Shown one piece after another: positions 14,380 to 22,814 of a stretch of 22,936 bases of DNA. The notes beneath the pieces are model-generated. The model was given only the letters and a program-made list of their open reading frames with translations, was not told the origin of the DNA and ran no database searches. The stretch spans positions 1 to 22,936 of the forward strand of contig CAJOQC010000192.1 of assembly GCA_905236785.1 (NCBI GenBank), written 5' to 3'. A program made the position numbers and the translations under genes. The stretch comes from an uncultured Selenomonadaceae bacterium. GTDB lineage: Bacteria; Bacillota; Negativicutes; Selenomonadales; Selenomonadaceae. Each line of letters starts with the position of its first letter. Within the stretch, counting starts at the first letter, position 1.

Positions 14380-17300
14380 CTTGACCCGCCAAATATCCCA
14401 ATATCCGCTCAGCGTAGCCCAATATGTTGCGTTTTACCGTGCCGTAACGGAAGCGGAGCATTTTTTTTGCGGGCAAAACAAGGACGTTGCGGCCGAAGGT
14501 GTTGCCGATTTCCGCCATGCGCTGAGGGTTCACGTTATTCTCCTCGTTTAGAGAAATTTCCAATGCATCCTTTTGTTGCACGATTGATTTTACGCCCAAC
14601 CTGCGGGCGATATTTTTTATTTTGGCCACCGCCAACAACCCCAACACGCTTTTGCCGGGTTTGCCGAATCTGTCGGTGAGTTCCTCTATAAGCGCGGGAA
14701 TTTCTTCGTCCTGCTTAATGTCGGCGATACGGCGATACACCTCAATTTTGTGCATGGCGTCGTTTATGTAGTCGCCGTCTATGTACGCGTCGATTTTCAT
14801 TTCAATGACGGGGTCTGTGGCCTCTTCCTTTATAATTTCCTTTTGCCCCGATTGCAAAGCGCGGGATGCTTCTTCAAGCATCTTGCAGTACATTCTAAAG
14901 CCCACGCCGGCAATGTGGCCATGTTGCTCGCTGCCCAAAAGGTTGCCCGCGCCCCTTATGGATAAATCTTTCATGGCGATTTTGTACCCCGCGCCAAGCT
15001 CGGCAAATTCCTTCATGGTTTGCAATCGTTTTTCCGCCGTTTCCGTCAACGCTTTGTCGGCGCGGTAGACAAAGTAGGCAAAGGCCAAACGATGAGACCT
15101 TCCCACGCGGCCGCGCATTTGATAGAGTTGACTTAAGCCGAATTTGTCCGCGTCGTAAATTATTATCGTGTTGGCGTTGGCCACGTCAAGGCCGTTTTCA
15201 ATAATGCCCGTGGCCAAAAGCACGTTGGCATTGCCGTCGAAAAAGTCCATCATCACCCGCTCAAGAATTGCCTCGTTCATTTGCCCATGGGCGGTTTGTA
15301 TTCTTGCTTCCGGCACAAGATTCTCTAAACGCTCCCGCATTTTGTCGATGTTGGCAATGTTGTTGTAGACAAAATAGGCTTGCCCGCCCCGTTTAATTTC
15401 CCGTTTTATTGCGTCGGCGATAAGGGCGTTGTTGTCCTCCAAGACGTAAGTTTGCACGGGCAGACGCTCGGCAATGGGCGTTTCTATAAGGCTCATGTCC
15501 CGCGCCCCCGCCAATGACATATGAAGCGTACGGGGAATGGGGGTTGCCGACAAACTTAAAATATCTATTCCGGCGGCGATTGAGCGGATTTTTTCCTTTT
15601 GCCGCACGCCGAACCGTTGCTCTTCGTCGATAATTAACAGCCCTAAGTCCTTAAAAGCAACTTTCTTCGTGTTCAAAATGGCATGCGTGCCGATTAAAAT
15701 GTCAATCTTGCCTTCGGCTGTTTTTTTCAAAGTTTCCCGTTGCTCTTTAAGCGAGCGAAAGCGGCAGACAACCCCCACGGTTGGGGCAAAGTCCGCAAAA
15801 CGGGCGGTGAAAGTTTGGTAATGTTGCTCCGCCAACACGGTGGTTGGCACCAAAACGGCGGTTTGCTTGCCGTCCATGGCGGCCTTGTAGGCGGCGCGAA
15901 TGGCAACTTCCGTCTTCCCGAAGCCCACGTCGCCGCAAATAAGCCTGTCCATGGGCTTTTCCCGCTCCATGTCGCGCTTGATGTCGGCTATTGCCCGCAG
16001 TTGATCGGCTGTTTCCTCAAAGGGGAACGCCTCCTCGAACTCCCTCATATAGGAGTCATCCGGCGAAAAGGCGAAGCCCTTGGCGTTTTTTCGTTCGGCG
16101 TAAATCTTTAAAAGTTTGTCCGCAATATCCGCCGCCGCTTTTTTCGCCTTGGCCTTGGCCTTTGCCCATTCCGTGCCGCTCATGCGGTTTAGGCGCGGCG
16201 TTTGCCCCTCTGCGCCGATATATTTTTGCAACAGCCCCACTTGGTCGGTGGGGACAAAAAGTTTGTCGTCGCCGCCGTATTTAATGTGCAGATAATCGCG
16301 GCGCACCCCGTTTACTTCGATTGTTTCGACCCCGACGTACTTGCCGATGCCATGGGCAGAGTGAACCACATAATCCCCGGGGGCAATATCGTCAAGGAGA
16401 GTTATGGCGTTTTTCTTTGCCGCAGGTTGTATTCTTTTTTGCGCGCCGAAAATTTCGGCGGCGGCAATAACCGTAAGACGGGCGGCGGGGTTTTCAAAGC
16501 CGTTTATAATCGAGCCGCTGTCGATTACTATTTTCCCAAAGGGCAAAGCGTCGGTCTTTTCGGCGTAAAGACGAGGCAAGCGTTTCTTGCCGCAAAAATC
16601 ATAGAGCGCGTCGGCTTTTTCGCGGCTGCCCGCCAAAATGTAAACGGCGTTTTTCTCTTTTAGCCGCCGTTTCAGTTCATCGGTCAAAATATCCATTTGC
16701 CGACGGAAGGCGGTCATGCTAATCATGGTAAAACCGATTGATTCAGCGGGGGAAATTTGCGGCAGTTTTTGGAGCATCAACGTAAAATAAAAAATATTTT
16801 GCCTGCTTCGGGCAGAGTTTAGTATATCGTCATAGGAAAAAACCGCCGATTTTAGATTGGGGTCTTCCTTTACGATTTTTTCCGTTTCTTCGCGAATACG
16901 GTTCGGCTCGTCGAAAATAATCGCACCGCCCGCGTACTCCGTGAAGGGGACAAGATTTGCCTTGCCCTCGGCGCGCAAGGGAAGGATTGAAAGCTCGGCG
17001 AGTTTTTCTTTGGAGCGTTTGGTAAAAGGGTCGATTGCGCGGATTGATTCTACTTCGTCGTCAAAAAATTCGATGCGATAGGGGTTGGCTGCGTTTACGG
17101 GGAACACGTCCATAAGGCCGCCGCGCACACAAAACTCACCTAAATTCTCGGCCTCGTCCCCTCGCTCGTAGCCAAGTTTGGTTAGTTGCGCCGCCAAATT
17201 CGCCATGGGGAAAGCCCCGCCGGTCTTTAGCGCGATGCTTTGTTTCGTCCAAAAATTAGGGTCGGGGTCTTTGGCGGCGGCGGCCGCCGGCGCGGCCAAG

Positions 17301-17656
17301 AGAATAAAATTCGGCTCGTTTTGCAGGCGGCTCAGGGTTTCAAGACGGCGGGCAATTCTTTCCTTGCCTTTTACGGCGGCGTTGTCGGCAAAAAAATCAA
17401 TCTCCGGCAAAACAGCCACCTTTTTATCCGGCAACAGATTTTGCAAGTCCTCCCGCCACCGTTCGACGCTCCCCTCGTTGCGGCAGATTATGACGATTGG
17501 CGCGGCATAATCTGCGGCGCAAAGAGCAAAGGCGGCGTGTTTTTGCGAGCCGGTCAACCCGTAAACAAGGTTGTCCTGCTTTTTTTTGGCGGCGAAAAGA
17601 TTTTTCAGCCGTTTCATATTTGGGTCGCCGGATAAGGCGGCAAAAAGTAAATTCAT
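14366..17656 (-). CDS. mfd: Transcription-repair coupling factor
   Basis: A 1096-residue SF2 DNA translocase that removes RNA polymerase stalled at lesions and recruits UvrA for nucleotide excision repair. The domain order is that of Mfd. A UvrB-like N-terminal module (about 1-400) includes VYGLTGSQKH and RGGLMDVFPVNAANPYRIEFF. The RNA-polymerase interacting domain (about 423-500) has GDYVVHSAHGIGKYVG. The translocase has Walker A GDVGFGKTE (575-583), DEEQ (677-680) and SATPIPRT (703-710). The TRG region follows, with IRGAGNLLGSEQHGHIAGVG, and then the C-terminal D7 domain. The length is slightly below the usual 1150. The ATG at 17656 has CGGAGAA 5 bases upstream. A hairpin lies 25 bp before the start and another at the 3' end, so it is bracketed as its own unit. 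Confidence 0.98.
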   Translation of the reverse strand: MNLLFAALSGDPNMKRLKNLFAAKKKQDNLVYGLTGSQKHAAFALCAADYAAPIVIICRNEGSVERWREDLQNLLPDKKVAVLPEIDFFADNAAVKGKERIARRLETLSRLQNEPNFILLAAPAAAAAKDPDPNFWTKQSIALKTGGAFPMANLAAQLTKLGYERGDEAENLGEFCVRGGLMDVFPVNAANPYRIEFFDDEVESIRAIDPFTKRSKEKLAELSILPLRAEGKANLVPFTEYAGGAIIFDEPNRIREETEKIVKEDPNLKSAVFSYDDILNSARSRQNIFYFTLMLQKLPQISPAESIGFTMISMTAFRRQMDILTDELKRRLKEKNAVYILAGSREKADALYDFCGKKRLPRLYAEKTDALPFGKIVIDSGSIINGFENPAARLTVIAAAEIFGAQKRIQPAAKKNAITLLDDIAPGDYVVHSAHGIGKYVGVETIEVNGVRRDYLHIKYGGDDKLFVPTDQVGLLQKYIGAEGQTPRLNRMSGTEWAKAKAKAKKAAADIADKLLKIYAERKNAKGFAFSPDDSYMREFEEAFPFEETADQLRAIADIKRDMEREKPMDRLICGDVGFGKTEVAIRAAYKAAMDGKQTAVLVPTTVLAEQHYQTFTARFADFAPTVGVVCRFRSLKEQRETLKKTAEGKIDILIGTHAILNTKKVAFKDLGLLIIDEEQRFGVRQKEKIRSIAAGIDILSLSATPIPRTLHMSLAGARDMSLIETPIAERLPVQTYVLEDNNALIADAIKREIKRGGQAYFVYNNIANIDKMRERLENLVPEARIQTAHGQMNEAILERVMMDFFDGNANVLLATGIIENGLDVANANTIIIYDADKFGLSQLYQMRGRVGRSHRLAFAYFVYRADKALTETAEKRLQTMKEFAELGAGYKIAMKDLSIRGAGNLLGSEQHGHIAGVGFRMYCKMLEEASRALQSGQKEIIKEEATDPVIEMKIDAYIDGDYINDAMHKIEVYRRIADIKQDEEIPALIEELTDRFGKPGKSVLGLLAVAKIKNIARRLGVKSIVQQKDALEISLNEENNVNPQRMAEIGNTFGRNVLVLPAKKMLRFRYGTVKRNILGYAERILGYLAGQGSTA

Positions 17657-17681
17657 GCAAATTCTCCGTAATACACAAATA

Positions 17682-17709
17682 AGGCTGCCGATTTCGTAGG
17701 CGGCAGCCT
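17682..17709 (-). terminator. Hairpin between the yjfB unit and mfd
   Basis: A perfect 9-bp stem, AGGCTGCCG (17682-17690) with CGGCAGCCT (17701-17709), encloses a 10-nt loop. On the minus strand it is followed by TATTTGTGTATT, which is moderately U-rich. It lies after the stop of the 353-codon gene and only 25 bp before mfd. It may be a terminator for the upstream pair, or a leaky one that lets transcription pass into mfd. Confidence 0.65.
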
Positions 17710-17764
17710 AAGTTATTCTTGTTTTAGAGTTTCTCTGTAGTTTCCCTTTAATCGGATTTTCCCG

Positions 17765-18826
17765 TTATTGAGGCTTTTCGCCCGCAAGTTGTTGCGCTTT
17801 ATACCGAGCCGCCGCGTCAACCAGAAAATAATCGTGGGCGGTTCTGCCCTTAAAGGGGTCGGCGACGGGCTTGTTCTTTTTCCCGTTGATTTGCCCTGCC
17901 GTTTCTTCCTCCTCGCGGTTTTTCTGCGTTTCGTCCTCGGGCATGGCCTTAAAGCGATCGCTGTGGACAAACTCTTTCCACGAATCGGCGAGGGTGGCAA
18001 AAATCACCATAATTGTATCGTCAATGTCCGGGGCTTTTGACTCGGAGGCGTTTTCCGCCATTTTGGCGATTTCCTGCGGCGAATAAACGTTTTTGCCCTT
18101 TTTGACGGCGGCGTTTTTGTTGCCCTCGTCGCTTTGCGAAGTTTCGGCGGCGAAACCCTCCGTGTTGTTCGCCGCGCCAAGGTCGGCTTTTATGGCCGCC
18201 GTCGCTATTTGCGCTCCCGCCATGGCAGTTTCGCTCGCGTCCCTTGCGACAACAGATGCAGTGTTCTCGACATTTGCCGACTTGACTTCGGTAAACCTCA
18301 AATTCGATGCACTGCCTTCGCCGACAGAGGCGGCATCTGCGCCCACGGGAGCATCAAAAGATGCCGCCGAGTTGCCTTTTAACCCTGCGGCGAAACTATC
18401 CGCCGACAGTTCGCCGCCGCCTTCGGCCTCAAGCCGTTCACGAATGACGGCGTTCATCTGCGCTTGCATCATCATTTGCCGCGCTTCGTTCTTGGTCTTG
18501 GCGCGTCGTAGATTGTTTTCAAGTTCCTCCCGCGCCTTTTGCGCTTTTTTGGCTTTTTGGTACGAGGCTTGGTCGTTTTCCCGCAAGTAATTCATTTCTT
18601 CCGTGGACAGACGCTTGCCCGATTGTAGTTTTTGAGTTATGGACTGCTTGCGGATTGTGTCGAAAGGATTTTTGTTATTGGTCTTTTTTGCCGACGGGGA
18701 ATAGGAGGCGGCGTTTTGCCGCAAAAGTTCGCGCAGGTTCTGCCCCGTCTTCATTTTGTACTTGGCTTCGATTTTCGTGTTGCGCTGTTGCGCGTAAGCA
18801 TTTATTTTGCCGATTCCTTCAAACAT
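17765..18826 (-). CDS. Unrecognised hydrophilic protein encoded beside yjfB
   Basis: A 353-residue protein that I cannot assign to a family. It has no signal peptide and no membrane segment. Residues 1-40 are polar and basic (FEGIGKINAYAQQRNTKIEAKY). Residues 60-133 are strongly helical and charged, with KLQSGKRLSTEEMNYLREND followed by a likely coiled coil rich in K, E, R and M. Residues 136-235 are Ala/Ser-rich low-complexity sequence, probably disordered. The last 100 residues contain a short ordered segment (DDTIMVIFATLADSWKEF, 269-286) and a basic tail. The ATG at 18826 has GGAGGG 7 bases upstream. It lies 27 bp after a YjfB-family motility gene behind the same promoter, so a role near the flagellar or motility system is possible but is inference from context only. 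Confidence 0.8.
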   Translation of the reverse strand: MFEGIGKINAYAQQRNTKIEAKYKMKTGQNLRELLRQNAASYSPSAKKTNNKNPFDTIRKQSITQKLQSGKRLSTEEMNYLRENDQASYQKAKKAQKAREELENNLRRAKTKNEARQMMMQAQMNAVIRERLEAEGGGELSADSFAAGLKGNSAASFDAPVGADAASVGEGSASNLRFTEVKSANVENTASVVARDASETAMAGAQIATAAIKADLGAANNTEGFAAETSQSDEGNKNAAVKKGKNVYSPQEIAKMAENASESKAPDIDDTIMVIFATLADSWKEFVHSDRFKAMPEDETQKNREEEETAGQINGKKNKPVADPFKGRTAHDYFLVDAAARYKAQQLAGEKPQ

Positions 18827-18853
18827 TGCCCATCCCTCCGTGGCGGCTGTTAT

Positions 18854-19039
18854 TTACGCCGAAATATCCACCGTGTTGCCAAGATTAGGGTCTAAAGCCA
18901 CAGCCGCGCCCTCTACAAGTTCGGCGGCCATTTCCGTTTCCGTGTCCATGGCCATTTTCAAAACGGCCACCCCTAAATCCTGTTGCGCCTGTTGCTGATG
19001 CATCCCTACCGACAACGCGGCGATTGCCATGTCTCCCAT
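18854..19039 (-). CDS. YjfB-family putative motility protein
   Basis: A 61-residue protein resembling the YjfB putative-motility family of Firmicutes. The family pattern is visible in order: an N-terminal IAALSVGMHQQQAQQDLG, then VAVLKMAMDTETE, and a C-terminal DPNLGNTVDISA (P-x-L-G-x-x-hydrophobic-D). In Bacillus this small protein is associated with the motility regulon; its molecular role is not known. The ATG at 19039 is used because AAAGGA lies about 10 bases upstream; a second ATG three codons later would give the shorter N-terminus typical of the family (MAIAALS), with GGGAG too close to it. It is the first gene of a two-gene unit with a strong housekeeping-type promoter; I saw no flagellar-sigma pattern. 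Confidence 0.82.
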   Translation of the reverse strand: MGDMAIAALSVGMHQQQAQQDLGVAVLKMAMDTETEMAAELVEGAAVALDPNLGNTVDISA

Positions 19040-19080
19040 GATAAACCATTCCTTTCGTAAAATTATGAAACTTTTCCTAT

Positions 19081-19109
19081 ATTATAAAAGCGTAGCGAGC
19101 AAAACTCAA
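19081..19109 (-). promoter_or_regulatory. Promoter of the yjfB unit
   Basis: On the minus strand TTGAGT (19104-19109) and a perfect TATAAT (19081-19086) are separated by exactly 17 bases, about 42 bases before the yjfB ATG. This is the best-formed promoter in the window and looks like a housekeeping-sigma site, not a flagellar one. Confidence 0.75.
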
Positions 19110-19157
19110 GGATATTTTTTGCCGCAAACGAAAAAGTAGGACGCAATTTTATGGCAT

Positions 19158-19204
19158 CTCTAAAACTCCTCCCGTCGGCTACACCGACGGGAGGGGTTTT
19201 AGAG
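19158..19204 (-). terminator. Strong terminator after phosphofructokinase
   Basis: A 21-bp stem with one mismatch (19158-19178 with 19184-19204) encloses a 5-nt loop, CTACA. The core is G-C rich (CTCCTCCCGTCGG) and is flanked by AAAA/TTTT, so the element can end transcription on either strand. It lies about 46 bp after the phosphofructokinase stop and before the yjfB promoter. Confidence 0.92.
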
Positions 19205-19250
19205 GTTACCTTTAATGCATCCTACCTTTTGGGAAATTTACGCCGCGATA

Positions 19251-20501
19251 TTAGTTTTCAAACAAATAGCTGTACCGATCCTTAAATTCCTGCCGTTCCA
19301 TCTTAAAGGCGTTGGCAAGGCGCGGATCGTCCAAGTCCTCTTTTTCTACGCGCATCATAAAGCCGCGGGCAATTTTGTAATGCACGGACTCGATATTGAC
19401 GCGGCGAACCTTCGTTTTGCCCGTCTCCGGGTCGCGAATGTCCTCAAAACGCATGGGAACGGCTTTGTTGTCCTGAATGGTGATGAGCGCCCCGGTGTCG
19501 CCGCGCATAAGGAACTGCGCCGCCTCATACCCCAAGGAACGGGCATAGTCGATGTCATAGGCGATAGGCGGAGCGCAACGAAGCTCGTAGCCGATTTCCT
19601 TGTCGATAATGGAAATATTAAGCCCCAACTTTTTAATTTCTTTCAACACGGCCTGCTTTAGGATTTCGCCGAAGTCAAGCTCGGAATAACGAATGTGGCC
19701 ATGTTCGTCGGTGACGACTTCGCCCAAGGAGCTAAAGTCCTCCGGCGCAATTTTTTCGATAACGCCCTCGGCAATAACCGCCACGCCGTAGTTTTTGCCC
19801 GTCAAATAACGTTTCACGATAGAGCCGGTGATGATGTCAACCACCTGTTGCATGGGGATTTTGTCCTGGGGGAACTCTTCTGGGATAATGGTGATGGCAG
19901 CCCCTGCGCTTCTGCCCATGCCAAGAGCCAAATGCCCTGCGGTTCTGCCCATGGCAATGGTGAAGTACCAACGGTTGTTGCTGGTGCGGGCATCTTCCAT
20001 AAGGTTTTCGATTTCCGTGGTGGCAAAGGCGCGGGCGGTTTCAAAACCGAAGGTAGGCACGCCTTCCGGGAGCGGCAGGTCATTGTCGATTGTCTTTGGC
20101 ACATGAACCACGTTAATGGTGCGGCCCACTTTGCGGGCGTATTCGGATACGGCCGTGGAACTGTAGGCGGTGTCGTCGCCGCCGATTGTCACAAGATGGG
20201 TAACTTCAAGCTCCGTCAAGGTTTCAACCACGGCGCGAAGATCCGATTCTTTCTTAGTGGGGTTAAAGCGGCTCATTTTCAAAATGCAACCGCCGGTGAG
20301 GTGAATACGGCTGACGTTTTTCGCGTCAAGGCGAATATAATTTTTTTCGCCGCGAGCCAAACGGGAAAATCCGTCATAAATGCCGAGAACTTCCCAACCA
20401 TGGCGGCTGGCTTCGTTGGTCACCGCGCTGATAACACTGTTTATACCGGGAGCAGGGCCGCCGCCGCAGACGATGGCCACAACATTTTTAATTCCAACCA
20501 T
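19251..20501 (-). CDS. 6-phosphofructokinase, PPi-dependent type by motif
   Basis: A 416-residue phosphofructokinase that phosphorylates fructose 6-phosphate in glycolysis. The phosphoryl-donor loop is CGGGPAPGINSVI (13-25). The GGDD motif (107-110) replaces the GGDG of ATP-dependent enzymes, and PKTIDND (135-141) carries the lysine typical of pyrophosphate-using enzymes, so PPi is the likely donor and the reaction would be reversible. The MGR motif (184-186) binds substrate. The length fits the longer PPi-PFK group better than the 320-residue bacterial ATP-PFK. The ATG at 20501 has AGGAGG 9 bases upstream; an in-frame TTG two codons earlier is too close to it. It lies 87 bp after the helicase gene, with no clear promoter seen in that gap, and ends before a strong terminator. 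Confidence 0.93.
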   Translation of the reverse strand: MVGIKNVVAIVCGGGPAPGINSVISAVTNEASRHGWEVLGIYDGFSRLARGEKNYIRLDAKNVSRIHLTGGCILKMSRFNPTKKESDLRAVVETLTELEVTHLVTIGGDDTAYSSTAVSEYARKVGRTINVVHVPKTIDNDLPLPEGVPTFGFETARAFATTEIENLMEDARTSNNRWYFTIAMGRTAGHLALGMGRSAGAAITIIPEEFPQDKIPMQQVVDIITGSIVKRYLTGKNYGVAVIAEGVIEKIAPEDFSSLGEVVTDEHGHIRYSELDFGEILKQAVLKEIKKLGLNISIIDKEIGYELRCAPPIAYDIDYARSLGYEAAQFLMRGDTGALITIQDNKAVPMRFEDIRDPETGKTKVRRVNIESVHYKIARGFMMRVEKEDLDDPRLANAFKMERQEFKDRYSYLFEN

Positions 20502-20588
20502 TAACAAAATCCTCCTAAGTTTGTTGCGTTATTTCTTACTTCTTATATTTGCTCCGATTGCCGAAACGATAACGGCAACAGGTGTATG

Positions 20589-21863
20589 CTACCTTTTACC
20601 GCGCTTTTTGTCAAGGCGTTTCGTCAGTTTTTTTGCCTTTTTGGCCGCCTTTAATTTACCCAAGGGTTTGACGGCGTTTTTGGTGAAAAATTTCACCTTG
20701 GGTTTTTCCTTTTCGCTTTTAGGCGGGGCGGCTTTCGTTGACGCGGGGCGGCGGGGCTTTTTGTCCTTTTTTTGCCGCTCGATTTTTTCGTTAATCACCG
20801 ATTCAATTCGCCGCAAACGGTCGTACTCACGGGCGGTGACAAAGGTGACGGACACGCCCTCGCGTCCGGCTCTGCCTGTGCGGCCTATACGGTGGATGTA
20901 AGTTTCGCCGTCCCGGGGAATGTCATAGTTATAAACATGGGTCACGCCTTCGATGTCCAGCCCCCGCGCAGCTATGTCTGTCGCTGTCAAAATTTGCAGT
21001 TTGGCGGCGCGAAATTCCCGCAAAACCCTTGTGCGCTCCTGTTGGGACAAATCGCCGTGCAAAGCCCCCGCCGCATAACCGCGCCTTGCAAGCTCCTCTG
21101 CCAACTTGTCGGCGCGGTCTTTCGTGCGGCAAAAGACCATGGCCATATAGGGGCGGTCGTTGTTTATAAGTTCGCAGAGTTTGTTTAGCTTCATGTCCTC
21201 TTGGGTTGGCACAATCGACATTTTGATGTTTTCAAGGGTCACTTTGTCGGATTTTATCGTTATATCGACGATATTTTTCATGTATCGGCGGGAAAGGGCG
21301 CGGATTTTTTCGGGCATGGTGGCGGAAAAAAGCATTATTTGCCGGTCTTTGGCCGTTTCGCGGAGCAAGATTTCCACGTCCTCGATAAACCCCCGCCGCA
21401 ACATTTCGTCCGCTTCGTCGATAATAACGCGGTTTACGCCGGATAAGTTAAGAGAGCCATGGCGAAACTGATCCAAAAGCCGCCCCGGCGTGCCGATAAC
21501 AAGGGCGGGGCTTTTGGCAAGTTTCTCCTTTTGGCGAAAAATATCTTTGCCGCCGCAAACAAGCGCCGCCGAAACCAAGTTTAACTTAGAAAGAGGCGCG
21601 GCCACTTTGGCTGTTTGCAGGGCAAGCTCCCGTGTGGGGGAAATGACAACAGCCTGCGTGGCGGAAACTTTTTTCAGTTTTTCAAACACGGGGAGCAAAA
21701 AAGCCAAGGTTTTGCCCGTGCCTGTTTTGGCTTGCACCGTGAGGTCGCGCCCGGAGCGGGCGGCGGGAATTGTTTTTTCCTGAACCGCCGTTGGGGTTTC
21801 GATGCCGTATTTTTTTAAGAGGGCTTGCGTGTTTTTGCCAAGCCCCAAGTCGGAAAATGTCAT
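20589..21863 (-). CDS. DEAD-box ATP-dependent RNA helicase
   Basis: A 424-residue SF2 RNA helicase that unwinds RNA in ribosome assembly or mRNA turnover. All motifs are present in order: Q motif (F3 to Q28 region), AKTGTGKT (45-52), PTREL (76-80), TPGR (125-128), DEAD (149-152), SAT (180-182), TDIAARGLD (295-303) and HRIGRTGR (324-331). The last 60 residues form a Lys/Arg/Pro-rich tail that probably binds RNA, without a recognisable RRM-type domain, so I do not assign CshA, DeaD or RhlE. An upstream in-frame start at 21938 falls inside the aminopeptidase gene; ATG at 21863 is preferred because GAGG lies 5-6 bases before it. It follows the aminopeptidase gene by 20 bp and is probably co-transcribed. 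Confidence 0.96.
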   Translation of the reverse strand: MTFSDLGLGKNTQALLKKYGIETPTAVQEKTIPAARSGRDLTVQAKTGTGKTLAFLLPVFEKLKKVSATQAVVISPTRELALQTAKVAAPLSKLNLVSAALVCGGKDIFRQKEKLAKSPALVIGTPGRLLDQFRHGSLNLSGVNRVIIDEADEMLRRGFIEDVEILLRETAKDRQIMLFSATMPEKIRALSRRYMKNIVDITIKSDKVTLENIKMSIVPTQEDMKLNKLCELINNDRPYMAMVFCRTKDRADKLAEELARRGYAAGALHGDLSQQERTRVLREFRAAKLQILTATDIAARGLDIEGVTHVYNYDIPRDGETYIHRIGRTGRAGREGVSVTFVTAREYDRLRRIESVINEKIERQKKDKKPRRPASTKAAPPKSEKEKPKVKFFTKNAVKPLGKLKAAKKAKKLTKRLDKKRGKR

Positions 21864-21883
21864 GATAACCTCATTATTGCTTG

Positions 21884-22759
21884 TTAGCTTGATAAAATTT
21901 CCGTGCCGGTTTCGGTGATTAGGACGGTTTTTTCCCATTGCGCCGAAAGTTTGCCGTCTTTGGTTCGCGCCGTCCAGCCGTCCTTTTCGTCTACGGTTAT
22001 GTAGCGTTTGCCCTCGTTAATCATAGGCTCCACCGTCAGCACCATGCCGGGGGCAAGGAGCATACCCGTTTCCTTTTTGCCCGTGTGTTGGACAAAAGGC
22101 TCAAGGTGAAACTCCTTCCCCACGCCATGGCCGCCAAGGTCGGTGACGACGCTGTAGCCGTTGCTCCTTGCGTGAGCGCCCACCGCCGCGCCTATATCGC
22201 CCACCCAACCCCAGGGTTTTATGGCGGCGATGCCGATTTCAAGGCACTCTTTTGTAACTTCGACCAATCTTTTCGCGTTGGGCAGGCACACTCCCCCCAC
22301 AATGTACATACGCGAAGCATCGGCATAATAGCCGTCCAAAATGGTGGTGGAGTCGATGTTTATTATGTCGCCTTCCTGCAAGACAACCTTTTTTGACGGT
22401 ATACCGTGGCAAACAACATCGTTTATCGAGGTGCAAATGCTTTTGGGGAAATTGCCGTAGTTTAGCGGCGCGGGAATTGCGCCGTGGGAGGTGATGTACT
22501 CGTGAGCCGCCGTGTTCAGCTCCTCCGTGGTCACGCCGGGTTTAATCAACTCGGCCATTAAATCAAGGACGCCGTCGTTTATCACGCCGCTTTTTTTTAT
22601 GCCTTCAATGTCTTTTTCGTTGTTTATGAGCTTATGGGGCGGACGCGTTTGCCCTTTTAGAAAACTGAACTTCATGGAGTTTATCTTCTCGTCAAAATCC
22701 ATGTGGCATTTTTTGTATTTCTTGCCGCTGCCGCACCAGCACAAATCGTTTCTTGTCAT
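21884..22759 (-). CDS. map: Type I methionine aminopeptidase with N-terminal SEC-C motif
   Basis: A 291-residue metalloprotease that removes the initiator methionine from new proteins. The first 20 residues form a SEC-C zinc motif (C7-W-C9-G-S-G and K-K-C18-H19), as in the SecA C-terminus, which suggests ribosome or zinc-dependent contacts. The catalytic pita-bread domain follows, with five metal ligands in the usual positions: D136 (NIDS), D147 (YADAS), H211 (GGHGVGKEFH), E244 (TVEPM) and E275 (QWEKT). H118 in CHGIPS is the substrate-side histidine. The ATG at 22759 has AAAGGAAG about 9 bases upstream. It is the first gene of a unit with the helicase gene. SEC-C-tagged MetAP is common in Clostridia and Negativicutes. 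Confidence 0.97.
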   Translation of the reverse strand: MTRNDLCWCGSGKKYKKCHMDFDEKINSMKFSFLKGQTRPPHKLINNEKDIEGIKKSGVINDGVLDLMAELIKPGVTTEELNTAAHEYITSHGAIPAPLNYGNFPKSICTSINDVVCHGIPSKKVVLQEGDIINIDSTTILDGYYADASRMYIVGGVCLPNAKRLVEVTKECLEIGIAAIKPWGWVGDIGAAVGAHARSNGYSVVTDLGGHGVGKEFHLEPFVQHTGKKETGMLLAPGMVLTVEPMINEGKRYITVDEKDGWTARTKDGKLSAQWEKTVLITETGTEILSS

Positions 22760-22785
22760 TAAACAAAACTTCCTTTCGTTCTGCT

Positions 22786-22814
22786 ATATTATATGGAAAA
22801 TAAAAATTTGTCAA
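22786..22814 (-). promoter_or_regulatory. Promoter of the map-helicase unit
   Basis: On the minus strand a perfect TTGACA (22809-22814) is followed after 17 bases by TAATAT (22786-22791); TATAAT is also present in the overlapping register at 22788-22793 with a 15-base spacer. The element lies about 30 bases before the map ATG. The rest of 22815-22936 shows no gene. Confidence 0.75.

Noticed and set aside
19695..20504. Long plus-strand ORF (269 codons) over the phosphofructokinase gene
   Set aside because: The minus-strand frame has clear PFK motifs throughout; the plus-strand protein has none and is a shadow.
20558..20578. Hairpin TTGCCG/CGGCAA between the helicase and phosphofructokinase genes
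   Set aside because: A 6-bp stem without a U-run on the transcribed strand; probably does not terminate, and no firm promoter could be placed there either.
21864..21938. Upstream in-frame extension of the helicase gene
   Set aside because: It runs into the aminopeptidase coding region, lacks a ribosome binding site, and adds residues absent from the DEAD-box family; the ATG at 21863 has GAGG in place.
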